A stretch of DNA of 54,133 bases, from positions 1 through 54,133 of the forward strand of contig DINS01000026.1 in assembly GCA_002426015.1 (NCBI GenBank), given 5' to 3'. Under the pieces are notes generated by a model, which did not search any database, had not been told where the DNA came from, and saw nothing but the letters and a program-made list of their open reading frames with translations. Below are positions 41,294 to 50,359 of this stretch, one piece after another; position 1 is the first letter of the stretch, and each line of letters begins with the position of its first letter. Made by a program: the position numbers and the translations under genes. The DNA comes from Flavobacteriaceae bacterium UBA5534 (lineage in GTDB: Bacteria > Bacteroidota > Bacteroidia > Flavobacteriales > Flavobacteriaceae).

Positions 41294-42640
41294 TTAAGCT
41301 ACTGCTTTTCTATTTTTACCGGTTTTCATTAAGCCATCATAGTGTTTGTTCAACAAGTATGAATTTACTTGTTGCATGGTATCTATTGCAACTCCTACCA
41401 TAATTAGTAGCGATGTGCCACCAAAGAATAACGCCCATCCTTGTTGAGTACCCATAAGTTGAACTACGAATGCTGGGAACACAGCTATCAAAGCCAAAAA
41501 TATAGAACCTGGTAAGGTAATTTGAGACATTATTTTATCTAAATATTCTGATGTTTCTGTTCCAGGTCTGATACCAGGAATAAATCCACCACTACGTTTT
41601 AAATCATCTGCCATTTTGTTGGTAGGAACTGTAATTGCCGTATAGAAATAGGTAAATACTATAATCAATAATGCAAATACGATGTTGTACCATAAACCAA
41701 AAATATCAGAGAACTGTGCTTGCATCCATTGACCTGCGTCACTTGATCCAAACGACTTACCTATTAAACTTGGAACAAACATAATTGCTTGTGCAAAGAT
41801 AATTGGCATAACTCCTGATGCATTCAATTTTAAAGGTAAAAATTGTCGTGATCCAAAAACATTTTTTTCATATCCTCCAGATGCGGTACGACGTGCGTAC
41901 TGAACAGCTATTTTACGAACAGCCATTACTAACATAATAGACAATAAGATGATAACGAACCAGATAACGAGCTCTATCAATACCATCATAAGTCCACCAT
42001 TACCACCACCTTCGATTCTTGAAGCGTAGTTTTGAACAAATGATGCAGGCATACGAGCTATGATACCAACCATGATCAATAATGAAATACCATTACCAAT
42101 TCCTTTGTCAGTAATTTTCTCACCCAACCACATAGCAAATACACACCCTGTAACCAATATAATTACAGAAGATACATAAAACACACCACCTGTTCCTAAT
42201 AAGAATGCAGATGTCGGAATGCCTAATGTTGGCAAACTAGCTAAATATCCTGGTGCTTGCACTAAACAGATAGCAATGGTCAACCAACGTGTGATCTGAT
42301 TTATTTTTTTACGACCACTTTCTCCATCTTTTTGTAATTTTTGAAGATAAGGAATCGCAATACCCATTAATTGGACAACAATCGAAGCTGAAATGTAAGG
42401 CATGATCCCAAGAGCAAATACTGATGCATTAGCGAAAGCTCCACCAGTAAAGGCATTAAGCAATCCCAATAAACCTTGGTCAGTATTTTCAGCTAGAGCA
42501 CCTAATTGGCTTGCATCGATACCTGGTAAAACCACTTGAGCACCAAAACGATACACCAAAAGCAGACCAAGCGTTAGCATGATTCTGTCTTTCAGCTCTG
42601 TTATTTTCCAAACATTTTTTAAAGTCTCTATAAATTTCAT
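41294..42640 (-). CDS. secY: Protein translocase subunit SecY
   Basis: A 448-residue, ten-helix channel subunit of the Sec translocon in the inner membrane. Recognisable parts are the cytosolic start FIETLKNVWKITELKDRI, the plug region, GIGNGISLLIMVGI and the C-terminal RSGGFIPGIRPGTETSEYL loop. The length is normal. It begins 13 bases after rplO in the standard spc-operon position. Confidence 0.97.
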   Translation of the reverse strand: MKFIETLKNVWKITELKDRIMLTLGLLLVYRFGAQVVLPGIDASQLGALAENTDQGLLGLLNAFTGGAFANASVFALGIMPYISASIVVQLMGIAIPYLQKLQKDGESGRKKINQITRWLTIAICLVQAPGYLASLPTLGIPTSAFLLGTGGVFYVSSVIILVTGCVFAMWLGEKITDKGIGNGISLLIMVGIIARMPASFVQNYASRIEGGGNGGLMMVLIELVIWFVIILLSIMLVMAVRKIAVQYARRTASGGYEKNVFGSRQFLPLKLNASGVMPIIFAQAIMFVPSLIGKSFGSSDAGQWMQAQFSDIFGLWYNIVFALLIIVFTYFYTAITVPTNKMADDLKRSGGFIPGIRPGTETSEYLDKIMSQITLPGSIFLALIAVFPAFVVQLMGTQQGWALFFGGTSLLIMVGVAIDTMQQVNSYLLNKHYDGLMKTGKNRKAVA

Positions 42641-42653
42641 CCTATAAATGGTC

Positions 42654-43106
42654 TTATAAAGTTACAGCTTCTCCTCCTGCAGCTTCGATAGCAGCTTTTG
42701 CTGAAGCAGTAAATTTATGAGCAGTTACTTTTAATTTTGATTTTAATTCTCCACGTCCTAGTATTTTTACCAAATCGTTTTTTGTAGCCAAACCTAATTC
42801 GAATAGCGTATTAAAATCTACAGTGTCTTTTATTTTTTTCTCATCAACCAATTGTTGTAATGTGTCAAGATTAACACCTTGATATTCGACACGGTTAATG
42901 TTTGTAAATCCAAATTTAGGCACACGTCTTTGAAGTGGCATTTGGCCACCTTCAAATCCTACTTTTTTAGAATAACCTGAACGGGATTTTGCTCCTTTGT
43001 GACCACGAGTTGCGGTACCACCTTTTCCAGAACCTTGTCCTCTACCTATTCTTTTACCTTGATTTTTTACTGACCCTTCGGCCGGTTTTAAATTATGTAA
43101 ATCCAT
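42654..43106 (-). CDS. rplO: 50S ribosomal protein L15
   Basis: A 150-residue L15. The basic Gly-rich N-terminus (GKRIGRGQGSGKGGTATRGH) and the C-terminal domain ending in AAGGEAVTL are intact. It is preceded by an unusually long 97-base gap after rpmD, in which I see only a weak, mismatched stem and no clear promoter. Confidence 0.97.
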   Translation of the reverse strand: MDLHNLKPAEGSVKNQGKRIGRGQGSGKGGTATRGHKGAKSRSGYSKKVGFEGGQMPLQRRVPKFGFTNINRVEYQGVNLDTLQQLVDEKKIKDTVDFNTLFELGLATKNDLVKILGRGELKSKLKVTAHKFTASAKAAIEAAGGEAVTL

Positions 43107-43203
43107 TACTTATGCTGTATTATTTTGTTTAATCTGTTGGATCTATTTTATAAAAAGGTCAAATTGAATGAACTATTGAGTCTTTTGTATAAAATTGAAC
43201 TTT

Positions 43204-43386
43204 TTAGTTCATTTCTTCCACAGAAACTAAATGTTGAACTTTACTAACCATTCCAAGAATACTTGGTGTGTTATCGTGCACAACTGATTGGTTCATTTTG
43301 CGTAAACCTAAAGATTCTAATGTTCTTTTTTGAGTTGAAGTGCGTTTGATATCACTTTTTACTTTTGTTACTTTAATCTTTCCCAT
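43204..43386 (-). CDS. rpmD: 50S ribosomal protein L30
   Basis: A 60-residue L30 (MGKIKVTKVKSDIKRTSTQK ... MVSKVQHLVSVEEMN). The open frame continues 23 codons upstream into rpsE, but the ATG at 43386 gives the family length and a normal 10-base spacing. It is followed by a 97-base gap before rplO. Confidence 0.95.
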   Translation of the reverse strand: MGKIKVTKVKSDIKRTSTQKRTLESLGLRKMNQSVVHDNTPSILGMVSKVQHLVSVEEMN

Positions 43387-43396
43387 GATTGTTAGA

Positions 43397-43921
43397 TTAA
43401 CCGTTAAATACTTTTTCAAGTGAAACTCCTCTTTCTCTAGCAATAGAGCCAGCATCTCTCAACTGCAATAAGGCATCAAAAGTTGCTTTTACAACGTTGT
43501 GAGGGTTAGAAGATCCTTGAGATTTTGATAATACATCATGTACACCAACCGCCTCAAGAACTGTTCTTACAGCTCCACCAGCGATTACACCTGTACCAGC
43601 TGCAGCAGGAATGATATTTACTCTTGCTCCACCAAATTTTCCTTTTTGTTCGTGTGGTAAGGTTTTTTTCTTAAGAGGGATTCTCACTAAATTTTTCTTT
43701 GCATCTTCTATTGCTTTTGCAATTGCTGTTGCAACGTCTTTAGATTTTCCTAAACCATGACCTACAACACCTGCTTCATCTCCTATTACTACAATAGCAG
43801 AAAAACCGAATGCTCTACCACCTTTGGTTACTTTGGTAACTCTTTGTACACCAACTAAACGGTCTTTAAGATCTAGTCCACTTGGTTTTACTAACTCTGC
43901 GTTTTTATATTTTTGATACAT
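43397..43921 (-). CDS. rpsE: 30S ribosomal protein S5
   Basis: A 174-residue S5, involved in decoding accuracy. It has the double-stranded-RNA-binding-like N-terminal domain (VGVQRVTKVTKGGRAFGFSA) and the C-terminal S5 domain (IIPAAAGTGVIAGGAVRTVL). It begins 6 bases after rplR. Confidence 0.98.
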   Translation of the reverse strand: MYQKYKNAELVKPSGLDLKDRLVGVQRVTKVTKGGRAFGFSAIVVIGDEAGVVGHGLGKSKDVATAIAKAIEDAKKNLVRIPLKKKTLPHEQKGKFGGARVNIIPAAAGTGVIAGGAVRTVLEAVGVHDVLSKSQGSSNPHNVVKATFDALLQLRDAGSIARERGVSLEKVFNG

Positions 43922-43927
43922 AATGTC

Positions 43928-44284
43928 TTAGAATTTTAGTCCGCCTTCTCTAGCGCCCTCTGCTAATGATTTTACTCTTCCGTGATATTGATAACCACCT
44001 CTATCAAAAGAGATAGTTTCTACACCTGCTTTTAAAGCTTTTTCAGCAATAGCTTTACCAACAAGGGTTGCTATTTCTGATTTGGTACCTTTAGCAGAAC
44101 TAATGTCTTTATCTCTTGAAGATGCTGCACTAATAGTTTTACCAGTTACATCATCTACAATTTGTGCATAAATTTCTTTATTGCTTCTAAATACAGCCAA
44201 TCGAGGTCTAGATTCAGTTCCTGAAACTACTTTACGAATTCTGCTTTTGATTCTTAATCTTCTTTCGTTCTTTGTCAATGCCAT
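43928..44284 (-). CDS. rplR: 50S ribosomal protein L18
   Basis: A 118-residue L18 that binds 5S rRNA. The basic start (MALTKNERRLRIKSRIRKV), RPRLAVFRSNKEIYAQIVDD and the closing FDRGGYQYHGRVKSLAEGAR are standard. It begins 10 bases after rplF. Confidence 0.98.
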   Translation of the reverse strand: MALTKNERRLRIKSRIRKVVSGTESRPRLAVFRSNKEIYAQIVDDVTGKTISAASSRDKDISSAKGTKSEIATLVGKAIAEKALKAGVETISFDRGGYQYHGRVKSLAEGAREGGLKF

Positions 44285-44294
44285 AACTAAACTA

Positions 44295-44837
44295 TTATGC
44301 AGATTTACCTGCTTTTCTTCTTAATACTTCACCTACAAACTTGATACCTTTTCCTTTGTAAGGTTCTGGTCTTCTAAAATCACGGATTTTAGCTGCAACT
44401 TGTCCTACAAGTTGTTTGTCGTGCGATGTTAATTTGATAATTGGATTCTTTCCTTTTTCAGAAACTGTTTCCACTTTAACTTCTGGTGCCACATCAATAA
44501 TAATGTTGTGTGAAAATCCTAAAGCCATGTCTAATTTTTGACCTTGATTTGTTGCTCTATAACCAACACCAACCAATTCCAATTCTTTAGTCCATCCTGT
44601 AGATACACCTTCTATCATATTTTTTACCAATGATCTGTAAAGACCATGTTTTGCTTTGTCTTCTTTACTATCAGAAGGACGGTTAACGACTACGCTACCT
44701 TCTTCTAAAGTAATATCCACGTTAGAAAACTCTTGAGATAACTCACCTAATTTACCTTTTACAGTAATTACATTGTCTTTAACGTCTATCGTAACCCCTT
44801 GTGGGACTGCTACTGGATTTTTTCCTATTCTTGACAT
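44295..44837 (-). CDS. rplF: 50S ribosomal protein L6
   Basis: A 180-residue L6 with two related domains, starting MSRIGKNPVAVPQGV and ending with the signature RRPEPYKGKGIKFVGEVLRR. It lies near the GTPase-associated centre of the large subunit. It begins 12 bases after rpsH. Confidence 0.98.
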   Translation of the reverse strand: MSRIGKNPVAVPQGVTIDVKDNVITVKGKLGELSQEFSNVDITLEEGSVVVNRPSDSKEDKAKHGLYRSLVKNMIEGVSTGWTKELELVGVGYRATNQGQKLDMALGFSHNIIIDVAPEVKVETVSEKGKNPIIKLTSHDKQLVGQVAAKIRDFRRPEPYKGKGIKFVGEVLRRKAGKSA

Positions 44838-44849
44838 ATCTTCTCTTTA

Positions 44850-45248
44850 TTAGTAAACGTAGCACAATAATTCACCACCAACATTTTCTCTATGCGCTTG
44901 CTTTCCTGTCATAACACCATGTGATGTTGACACAATTGCAATTCCAAGACCGTTAAGGATTCTTGGCATTTCGTTGGCACTTGCGTATTTACGTAAACCT
45001 GGTTTACTTAATCTTTGAATCTTCTTGATGACTGGTTCTTTTGTTTCTTTATTGTACTTAAGGGCAATTTTGATTGTTCCTTGTACTGAAGAGTCATCGA
45101 ACTTGTAACTTAAAATATATCCTTGGTCGAATAATATTTTAGTAATTTCTTTTTTCAGATTGGATGCAGGTATTTCAACAACTCTGTGGTTGGCTTTTAC
45201 TGCATTTCTAACTCTCGTTAGATAATCTGCGATTGGATCTGTATTCAT
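44850..45248 (-). CDS. rpsH: 30S ribosomal protein S8
   Basis: A 132-residue S8, a primary 16S rRNA binder and in E. coli the repressor of the spc operon. MNTDPIADYLTRVRNAVKAN and the C-terminal signature GIAIVSTSHGVMTGKQAHR are present. An 86-base gap separates it from rpsN, much longer than most neighbouring gaps, and could hold a regulatory leader, although only a weak hairpin is visible there. Confidence 0.97.
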   Translation of the reverse strand: MNTDPIADYLTRVRNAVKANHRVVEIPASNLKKEITKILFDQGYILSYKFDDSSVQGTIKIALKYNKETKEPVIKKIQRLSKPGLRKYASANEMPRILNGLGIAIVSTSHGVMTGKQAHRENVGGELLCYVY

Positions 45249-45334
45249 TTATATTAATTTGCGGATGTGGTTTTTGGTTCTTCCCAAACCTATATCCAGT
45301 TTATACTCTATTATTGGATGCGAAAAATCGCTTT

Positions 45335-45604
45335 TTACCAGCTTGCTTTCTTAACACCTGGGATAAGTCCTTGGTTTGCCATTTCACGTAACATAACACG
45401 AGAAATTCCAAAAATACGAACGTAACCTCTAGGTCTTCCTGTTAATTTACAACGGTTGTGCAAACGTACAGGTGATGCATTTCTTGGTAATTTTTGTAAT
45501 GCTTCATAATCGCCAGCTTCTTTAAGAGCTTTGCGCTTTTCAGCATACTTATCTACCATTTTTTGTCTTTTCACCTCACGGGCTTTCATTGATTCTTTAG
45601 CCAT
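45335..45604 (-). CDS. rpsN: 30S ribosomal protein S14, zinc-free form
   Basis: An 89-residue S14 (MAKESMKAREVKRQKMVDKY ... GLIPGVKKASW). It is the long form without the CxxC zinc pairs; HNRCKLTGRPRGY carries a single Cys. It begins 3 bases after rplE. Confidence 0.97.
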   Translation of the reverse strand: MAKESMKAREVKRQKMVDKYAEKRKALKEAGDYEALQKLPRNASPVRLHNRCKLTGRPRGYVRIFGISRVMLREMANQGLIPGVKKASW

Positions 45605-45607
45605 ATC

Positions 45608-46159
45608 TTAATTCTTTTGAAAAGGTAAACCTAATTCTGTTAATAACGATTTTGCTTCTTTATCTGTATCGGCAGATGTCACAAATGAAATGTCCATACC
45701 AGAGATACTGTTAACTTTATCGATATCAATTTCTGGGAAAATGATCTGTTCGGTAATACCTAATGTGTAATTACCTCTACCGTCAAATCCTGTAGCTTTG
45801 ATACCGTTAAAATCTCTAACTCGTGGTAATGCAGAAGTAACCAAACGGTCTAAAAACTCATACATTTGCTCACCTCTTAAGGTTACACGAGCTCCAATTG
45901 GCATACCTTTACGTAACTTGAAAGTTGCGATATCTTTTTTAGATAATGTCGCTACTGCTTTTTGACCAGAAATTTTAGTCAACTCGTCAACAGCGTGATC
46001 TACTAATTTTTTATCGGCAACTGCAGCACCTACACCTTTAGATATGACTATCTTTTTGAGTTTTGGAACTTGCATTACGTTTTTATATCCGAATTCTTCT
46101 GTAAGAGCAGTAACTACTTTGTCCTTGTACTCTTGTTTTAATCTTGGAGTGTAAGCCAT
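45608..46159 (-). CDS. rplE: 50S ribosomal protein L5
   Basis: A 183-residue L5, which binds 5S rRNA in the central protuberance. NVMQVPKLKKIVISKGVGAA, KLRKGMPIGARVTLRGEQMY and the closing AKSLLTELGLPFQKN are family-typical. It begins 2 bases after rplX. Confidence 0.98.
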   Translation of the reverse strand: MAYTPRLKQEYKDKVVTALTEEFGYKNVMQVPKLKKIVISKGVGAAVADKKLVDHAVDELTKISGQKAVATLSKKDIATFKLRKGMPIGARVTLRGEQMYEFLDRLVTSALPRVRDFNGIKATGFDGRGNYTLGITEQIIFPEIDIDKVNSISGMDISFVTSADTDKEAKSLLTELGLPFQKN

Positions 46160-46161
46160 AA

Positions 46162-46473
46162 CTAAATTACTTCATTTGATTTTTTAGAAAATCTCACTTT
46201 TTTATCACCTTCCATTTTGTAACCTACTCTTGTAGTTTCTCCTTTACCAGTTAATAATGATAAATTAGACATATGGATAGCTGCTTCTTTCTCTACAATG
46301 CCGCCTTGAGGGTTTTGTGCACTTGGCTTGGTATGTTTCTTCACCATGTTGACACCTTCAACGATTGCTTTGTTTTTATCTTTCAATACTTTAAGTACTT
46401 TCCCTTCGGTACCTTTATGGTCTCCAGAAATTACTTGTACTGTATCGCCTGATTTTATTTTAAACTTTGTCAT
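46162..46473 (-). CDS. rplX: 50S ribosomal protein L24
   Basis: A 103-residue L24 with the KOW motif SGDTVQVISGDHKGTEGKVL. I prefer the ATG at 46473 (MTKFKIKSGD), which gives the usual N-terminus. An alternative ATG four codons upstream at 46485 would overlap the rplN stop by one base and cannot be excluded. Confidence 0.93.
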   Translation of the reverse strand: MTKFKIKSGDTVQVISGDHKGTEGKVLKVLKDKNKAIVEGVNMVKKHTKPSAQNPQGGIVEKEAAIHMSNLSLLTGKGETTRVGYKMEGDKKVRFSKKSNEVI

Positions 46474-46484
46474 CTTATTAGTCA

Positions 46485-46853
46485 TTAAAGCACTTCAGGT
46501 GCCAATGATACAATTTTCATGAATTGCTTATCACGAAGTTCTCTTGCTACAGGTCCAAAAACACGTGTGCCTCTCATTTCTCCTTGCGGATTTAAAAGTA
46601 CACAAGCGTTATCGTCGAATCTAATATAAGATCCGTCTGGACGTCTTACTTCTTTTACAGTACGTACCACAACAGCTGTAGAAACAGCTCCTTTTTTTAC
46701 GTTACCGTTAGGAGTAGCATCTTTAACAGATACTACTATTTTATCACCTACAGAAGCATATCTTCTTTTAGTACCACCTAGAACACGGATAGTTAAAACT
46801 TCCTTTGCTCCAGTGTTATCAGCTACTTTTAATCTTGATTCTTGTTGTAACAT
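46485..46853 (-). CDS. rplN: 50S ribosomal protein L14
   Basis: A 122-residue L14 (MLQQESRLKVADNTGAKEVL ... FMKIVSLAPEVL). It lies at the subunit interface and is the docking site for RsfS, which is also encoded in this window at 24791. It begins 2 bases after rpsQ. Confidence 0.98.
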   Translation of the reverse strand: MLQQESRLKVADNTGAKEVLTIRVLGGTKRRYASVGDKIVVSVKDATPNGNVKKGAVSTAVVVRTVKEVRRPDGSYIRFDDNACVLLNPQGEMRGTRVFGPVARELRDKQFMKIVSLAPEVL

Positions 46854-46855
46854 AA

Positions 46856-47113
46856 TTACTTCGCTCTTTCAATTATTTCTACTAATCTCCAACATTTGGA
46901 TTTTGATAAAGGTCGTGTTTCCATGATCTTTACTGTATCACCAATGTTACAGTCGTTTGTCTCATCGTGTGCAACGTATTTTTTCGTTTTCAACACGAAT
47001 TTTCCATACATAGGGTGCTTTACTTTTTTCACTTCAGAAACCACAATGGATTTCATCATTTTGTTACTTGTAACAACTCCTATACGTTCTTTTCTTAAGT
47101 TTCTTTTTTCCAT
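46856..47113 (-). CDS. rpsQ: 30S ribosomal protein S17
   Basis: An 85-residue OB-fold protein (MEKRNLRKERIGVVTSNKMM ... RLVEIIERAK) that binds 16S rRNA early in assembly. GDTVKIMETRPLSKSKCWRL is the family signature. It begins 17 bases after rpmC. Confidence 0.98.
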   Translation of the reverse strand: MEKRNLRKERIGVVTSNKMMKSIVVSEVKKVKHPMYGKFVLKTKKYVAHDETNDCNIGDTVKIMETRPLSKSKCWRLVEIIERAK

Positions 47114-47130
47114 CTTTCAGCGGAATACAA

Positions 47131-47322
47131 TTATTGTATTTCTCTTTTAGTTAACTCGGTAGCCATTCTAGCTACGTTACGTCTTACATTACGTAATTGG
47201 ATTGGATTTTCTAGAGGTGAGATTGCGTGAGCCAATTTAAGGTCTGCGTAACTCTTTCTAGTGTCACCTAATTTTTCTTGTAATTCAGCTGTAGAAAGCT
47301 GTATAATTTCTGATTGCTTCAT
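47131..47322 (-). CDS. rpmC: 50S ribosomal protein L29
   Basis: A 63-residue helical hairpin protein (MKQSEIIQLSTAELQEKLGD ... MATELTKREIQ) next to the peptide exit tunnel, part of the docking site for signal recognition particle and trigger factor. It begins 11 bases after rplP. Confidence 0.97.
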   Translation of the reverse strand: MKQSEIIQLSTAELQEKLGDTRKSYADLKLAHAISPLENPIQLRNVRRNVARMATELTKREIQ

Positions 47323-47333
47323 AATATCTTATA

Positions 47334-47759
47334 TTAAGCTTCGTAATCTCTTGCGATGAGGAACTTCGTTTTAACAGGTAATTTTTGAGCTGCCAAACGC
47401 AATGCTTCTTTAGCTACTTCTAAAGGCACTCCACCGACTTCAAACATAATTCTACCTGGTTTAACTACTGCTACCCAATATTCTACAGCACCTTTACCTT
47501 TACCCATACGTACTTCAAGAGGCTTTTTTGTAATAGGCTTGTCTGGAAATATTTTAATCCATAATTGCCCTTCTCTTTTCATATAACGTGTAGCTGCAAT
47601 ACGAGCTGCTTCAATTTGACGAGATGTTAAAAACATACCTTTTTCATGTACGGATTTTATTCCGAACATTCCGTTAGAAAGCTCATGGCCTCTTTCAGAA
47701 TTTCCTTTCATACGTCCTTTTTGGACCTTACGGAATTTTGTTTTTCTAGGTTGTAACAT
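47334..47759 (-). CDS. rplP: 50S ribosomal protein L16
   Basis: A 141-residue L16 (MLQPRKTKFRKVQKGRMKGN), needed for the A site of the large subunit. KPLEVRMGKGKGAVEYWVAV and the closing RLAAQKLPVKTKFL are typical. It begins 19 bases after rpsC. Confidence 0.98.
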   Translation of the reverse strand: MLQPRKTKFRKVQKGRMKGNSERGHELSNGMFGIKSVHEKGMFLTSRQIEAARIAATRYMKREGQLWIKIFPDKPITKKPLEVRMGKGKGAVEYWVAVVKPGRIMFEVGGVPLEVAKEALRLAAQKLPVKTKFLIARDYEA

Positions 47760-47778
47760 TTTTCTTTGTCTTTAAAAA

Positions 47779-48513
47779 TTACTTTCTGCGACGAGGTTTA
47801 TTATTCCCACCGCGTCTTGGCGCGTCAGAATTCCCTTTACCACCTTGTTGCTTTTTTGATAAACCTACAAGTGGAGATAATTCTCTTTTGCCATAAACTT
47901 CACCTTTCATGATCCATACTTTGATACCCAATCTACCATAAGTAGTGTGTGCCTCAACTAAAGCATAGTCAATATCGGCTCTGAATGTTGATAATGGAAT
48001 TCTTCCTTCTTTGTAGTGCTCTGAACGTGCCATCTCTGCACCATTCAAACGACCACTGATTTGAATCTTGATTCCTTCTGCATTCATACGCATAGTAGCA
48101 GCAATTGCCATTTTTATTGCACGTCTGTAAGAGATACGATTCTCTATTTGACGAGCAACACTTGATCCTACTAAAAAGGCGTCTAGCTCTGGTCTCTTAA
48201 TTTCGAAGATGTTCAATTGAACTTCCTTATCAGTAATTTTCTTAAGCTCTTCTTTCAACTTGTCTACCTCTTGTCCACCTTTCCCGATAATGATACCTGG
48301 TCTTGCAGTAGTGATAGTAACGGTTACAAGTTTAAGCGTACGCTCAATAATTACTCTAGACACACTTGCTTTAGATAAACGAGCGTGAACGTATTTTCTA
48401 ATCTTGTCGTCTTCAGCAAGTTTATCTCCATAATCATTGCCACCATACCAGTTGGATTCCCATCCTCTGATAATTCCTAAACGATTTCCGATTGGATTTG
48501 TCTTTTGTCCCAT
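47779..48513 (-). CDS. rpsC: 30S ribosomal protein S3
   Basis: A 244-residue S3 at the mRNA entry of the small subunit. It has the KH domain (VTITTARPGIIIGKGGQEVD) and the C-terminal S3 domain (ISGRLNGAEMARSEHYKEGR). The last 25 residues form a basic Gly-rich tail. It begins 8 bases after rplV. Confidence 0.98.
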   Translation of the reverse strand: MGQKTNPIGNRLGIIRGWESNWYGGNDYGDKLAEDDKIRKYVHARLSKASVSRVIIERTLKLVTVTITTARPGIIIGKGGQEVDKLKEELKKITDKEVQLNIFEIKRPELDAFLVGSSVARQIENRISYRRAIKMAIAATMRMNAEGIKIQISGRLNGAEMARSEHYKEGRIPLSTFRADIDYALVEAHTTYGRLGIKVWIMKGEVYGKRELSPLVGLSKKQQGGKGNSDAPRRGGNNKPRRRK

Positions 48514-48521
48514 ATCTCTAT

Positions 48522-48929
48522 TTAAGCTTGTGTGTTAGTTTTTGATCCAATCACAACTGTTACGTGGTTGGAACGTTTTCTTATTCTGTGTGCACGACCT
48601 TGTGGTGCTGGACGCAATCTTTTCAACATTGCTCCTCCATCTACCCTGATCTCTTGAACAAATAAATCTGCTTCCTCAATGTTTGCATCTTCATTTTTCG
48701 CTTGCCAGTTAGAAATTGCTGATAATAACAATTTTTCTAAACGTCGTGATGCTTCTTTAGGACTAAATCTTAAGATATTTAGAGCCATTTCAGCTTTTTG
48801 ACCTCTTACCAAGTCTGCAACTAAACGCATCTTTCTTGGTGAAGTAGGACAATTATTAAGCTTTGCGAAAGCGACATGCTTTCTTTCTTCCTTAATAGCG
48901 TCTGCCATTTGTTTTTTACGACTTCCCAT
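48522..48929 (-). CDS. rplV: 50S ribosomal protein L22
   Basis: A 135-residue L22 whose beta-hairpin lines the exit tunnel. LNNCPTSPRKMRLVADLVRG and RLRPAPQGRAHRIRKRSNHV are conserved. It begins 8 bases after rpsS. Confidence 0.98.
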   Translation of the reverse strand: MGSRKKQMADAIKEERKHVAFAKLNNCPTSPRKMRLVADLVRGQKAEMALNILRFSPKEASRRLEKLLLSAISNWQAKNEDANIEEADLFVQEIRVDGGAMLKRLRPAPQGRAHRIRKRSNHVTVVIGSKTNTQA

Positions 48930-48937
48930 AGCTCTAC

Positions 48938-49216
48938 TTATTTTTTACCTTTATTTTTAGCACCTGCGTGACCTCTAAAAGATCGTGTTGGTGAAAATTC
49001 TCCTAGTTTGTGACCTACCATGTTTTCAGTTACGTAAACTGGTACAAATTGACGACCATTGTGTACTGCAATTGTTTGTCCTACAAAATCTGGTGATATC
49101 ATAGAGGCTCTTGACCATGTCTTGATAACCGTTTTTTTGTTAGCTGCAACATTTTCAGCAACTTTTTTGTCTAATTTATAATGGATGTAAGGTCCTTTTT
49201 TTAATGAACGTGCCAT
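48938..49216 (-). CDS. rpsS: 30S ribosomal protein S19
   Basis: A 92-residue S19 (MARSLKKGPYIHYKLDKKV ... FRGHAGAKNKGKK). The signature GHKLGEFSPTRSFRGHAG is present. It lies in the head of the small subunit, partnered with S13. It begins 10 bases after rplB. Confidence 0.98.
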   Translation of the reverse strand: MARSLKKGPYIHYKLDKKVAENVAANKKTVIKTWSRASMISPDFVGQTIAVHNGRQFVPVYVTENMVGHKLGEFSPTRSFRGHAGAKNKGKK

Positions 49217-49226
49217 ATTATCTCAA

Positions 49227-50051
49227 TTATTTCTTTCTACGTTCTACAATATACTTATTACTAGCCTTGGTTTTAGTACGTGTTCTATAACCTTTAGCTG
49301 GTATGCCTTTTCTAGATCTTGGATGACCACCTGAAGCACGACCTTCACCACCACCCATTGGGTGATCGACTGGGTTCATCACTACTGGTCTTGTACGTGG
49401 GCGTCTTCCTAACCATCTGCTTCTACCTGCTTTACCAGATACAATCAATTGATGGTCAGAGTTAGAAACCACTCCGATAGTTGCCATACAATCTGCAAGT
49501 ATTAAACGTGTTTCACCTGAAGGTAATTTCACGGTTGCAAATTTTCCATCTCTTGCCATTAATTGAGCAAAAGCTCCAGCACTTCTTGCCATAATCGCTC
49601 CTTGTCCAGGACGCAACTCAATACAAGATATAATAGTACCTAATGGAATTTGACTCAAAGGCATAGCATTACCAATTTCTGGTGCTGCTCCTTCTCCAGA
49701 AACTACATTTTGCCCAACTTGTAAACCATTTTGAGCAATGATGTAACGTTTTTCACCATCTTGATAGTTCAATAAAGCGATAAATGCTGTTCTGTTCGGA
49801 TCGTATTGGATTGACGCTACTTCTGCAGGGACACCTGGTTTGTTGCGTTTAAAATCAATTATACGATACTTTCTTTTGTGACCTCCACCAATATAGCGCA
49901 TGGTCATTTTTCCTTGACTGTTTCTACCACCAGAGCGTTTGTTCGGAACGAGTAAACTCTTTTCCGGCTTATCAGTAGTGATGGCGTCAAATCCATTTAC
50001 TACTCTAAATCGCTGCGCTGATGTGATCGGTTTTAATTTTCTTACTGACAT
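49227..50051 (-). CDS. rplB: 50S ribosomal protein L2
   Basis: A 274-residue L2, close to the peptidyl transferase centre. The C-terminal MNPVDHPMGGGEGRASGG segment contains the conserved His, and GGGHKRKYRIIDFKRNKPG is also typical. It begins 10 bases after rplW. Confidence 0.98.
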   Translation of the reverse strand: MSVRKLKPITSAQRFRVVNGFDAITTDKPEKSLLVPNKRSGGRNSQGKMTMRYIGGGHKRKYRIIDFKRNKPGVPAEVASIQYDPNRTAFIALLNYQDGEKRYIIAQNGLQVGQNVVSGEGAAPEIGNAMPLSQIPLGTIISCIELRPGQGAIMARSAGAFAQLMARDGKFATVKLPSGETRLILADCMATIGVVSNSDHQLIVSGKAGRSRWLGRRPRTRPVVMNPVDHPMGGGEGRASGGHPRSRKGIPAKGYRTRTKTKASNKYIVERRKK

Positions 50052-50061
50052 TCTTGTCTAA

Positions 50062-50352
50062 TTACATGTTAGTGTATAAATCAATTGATTCACCTTCCGC
50101 CAGTTGTACAATTGCCTTTTTAACGGCATTTGTTTTACCATGTTGAATACCTGTCTTTGTGTGACGGGTTCTTCTATCTGGACGGACATTTATAGTACGA
50201 ACTTTTTCAACAGAAACTCCATAAGCAGCTTCCACCGCTTTTTTAATTTCTACCTTGTTCGCCTTTGTATTCACTTGGAAGCTATAGCAGTTATTAACCT
50301 CGCTATTAGCTGTCGCTTTTTCAGTGATTATAGGTTTAATTAAGATACTCAT
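50062..50352 (-). CDS. rplW: 50S ribosomal protein L23
   Basis: A 96-residue L23 (MSILIKPIITEKATANSEVN), located at the tunnel exit where trigger factor docks. VEIKKAVEAAYGVSVEKVRT is the conserved core. It begins 7 bases after rplD. Confidence 0.97.
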   Translation of the reverse strand: MSILIKPIITEKATANSEVNNCYSFQVNTKANKVEIKKAVEAAYGVSVEKVRTINVRPDRRTRHTKTGIQHGKTNAVKKAIVQLAEGESIDLYTNM

Positions 50353-50359
50353 GGTTTCC

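Noticed and set aside
43107..43203. Stem between rpmD and rplO
   Set aside because: The arms (AAAAAG-type) are A/T runs with a mismatch and a loop of over 30 bases; chance pairing is likely in this AT-rich gap.
45269..45290. Hairpin between rpsN and rpsH
   Set aside because: Only about seven pairs, interrupted by a mismatch and a bulge; too weak to call a regulatory structure.
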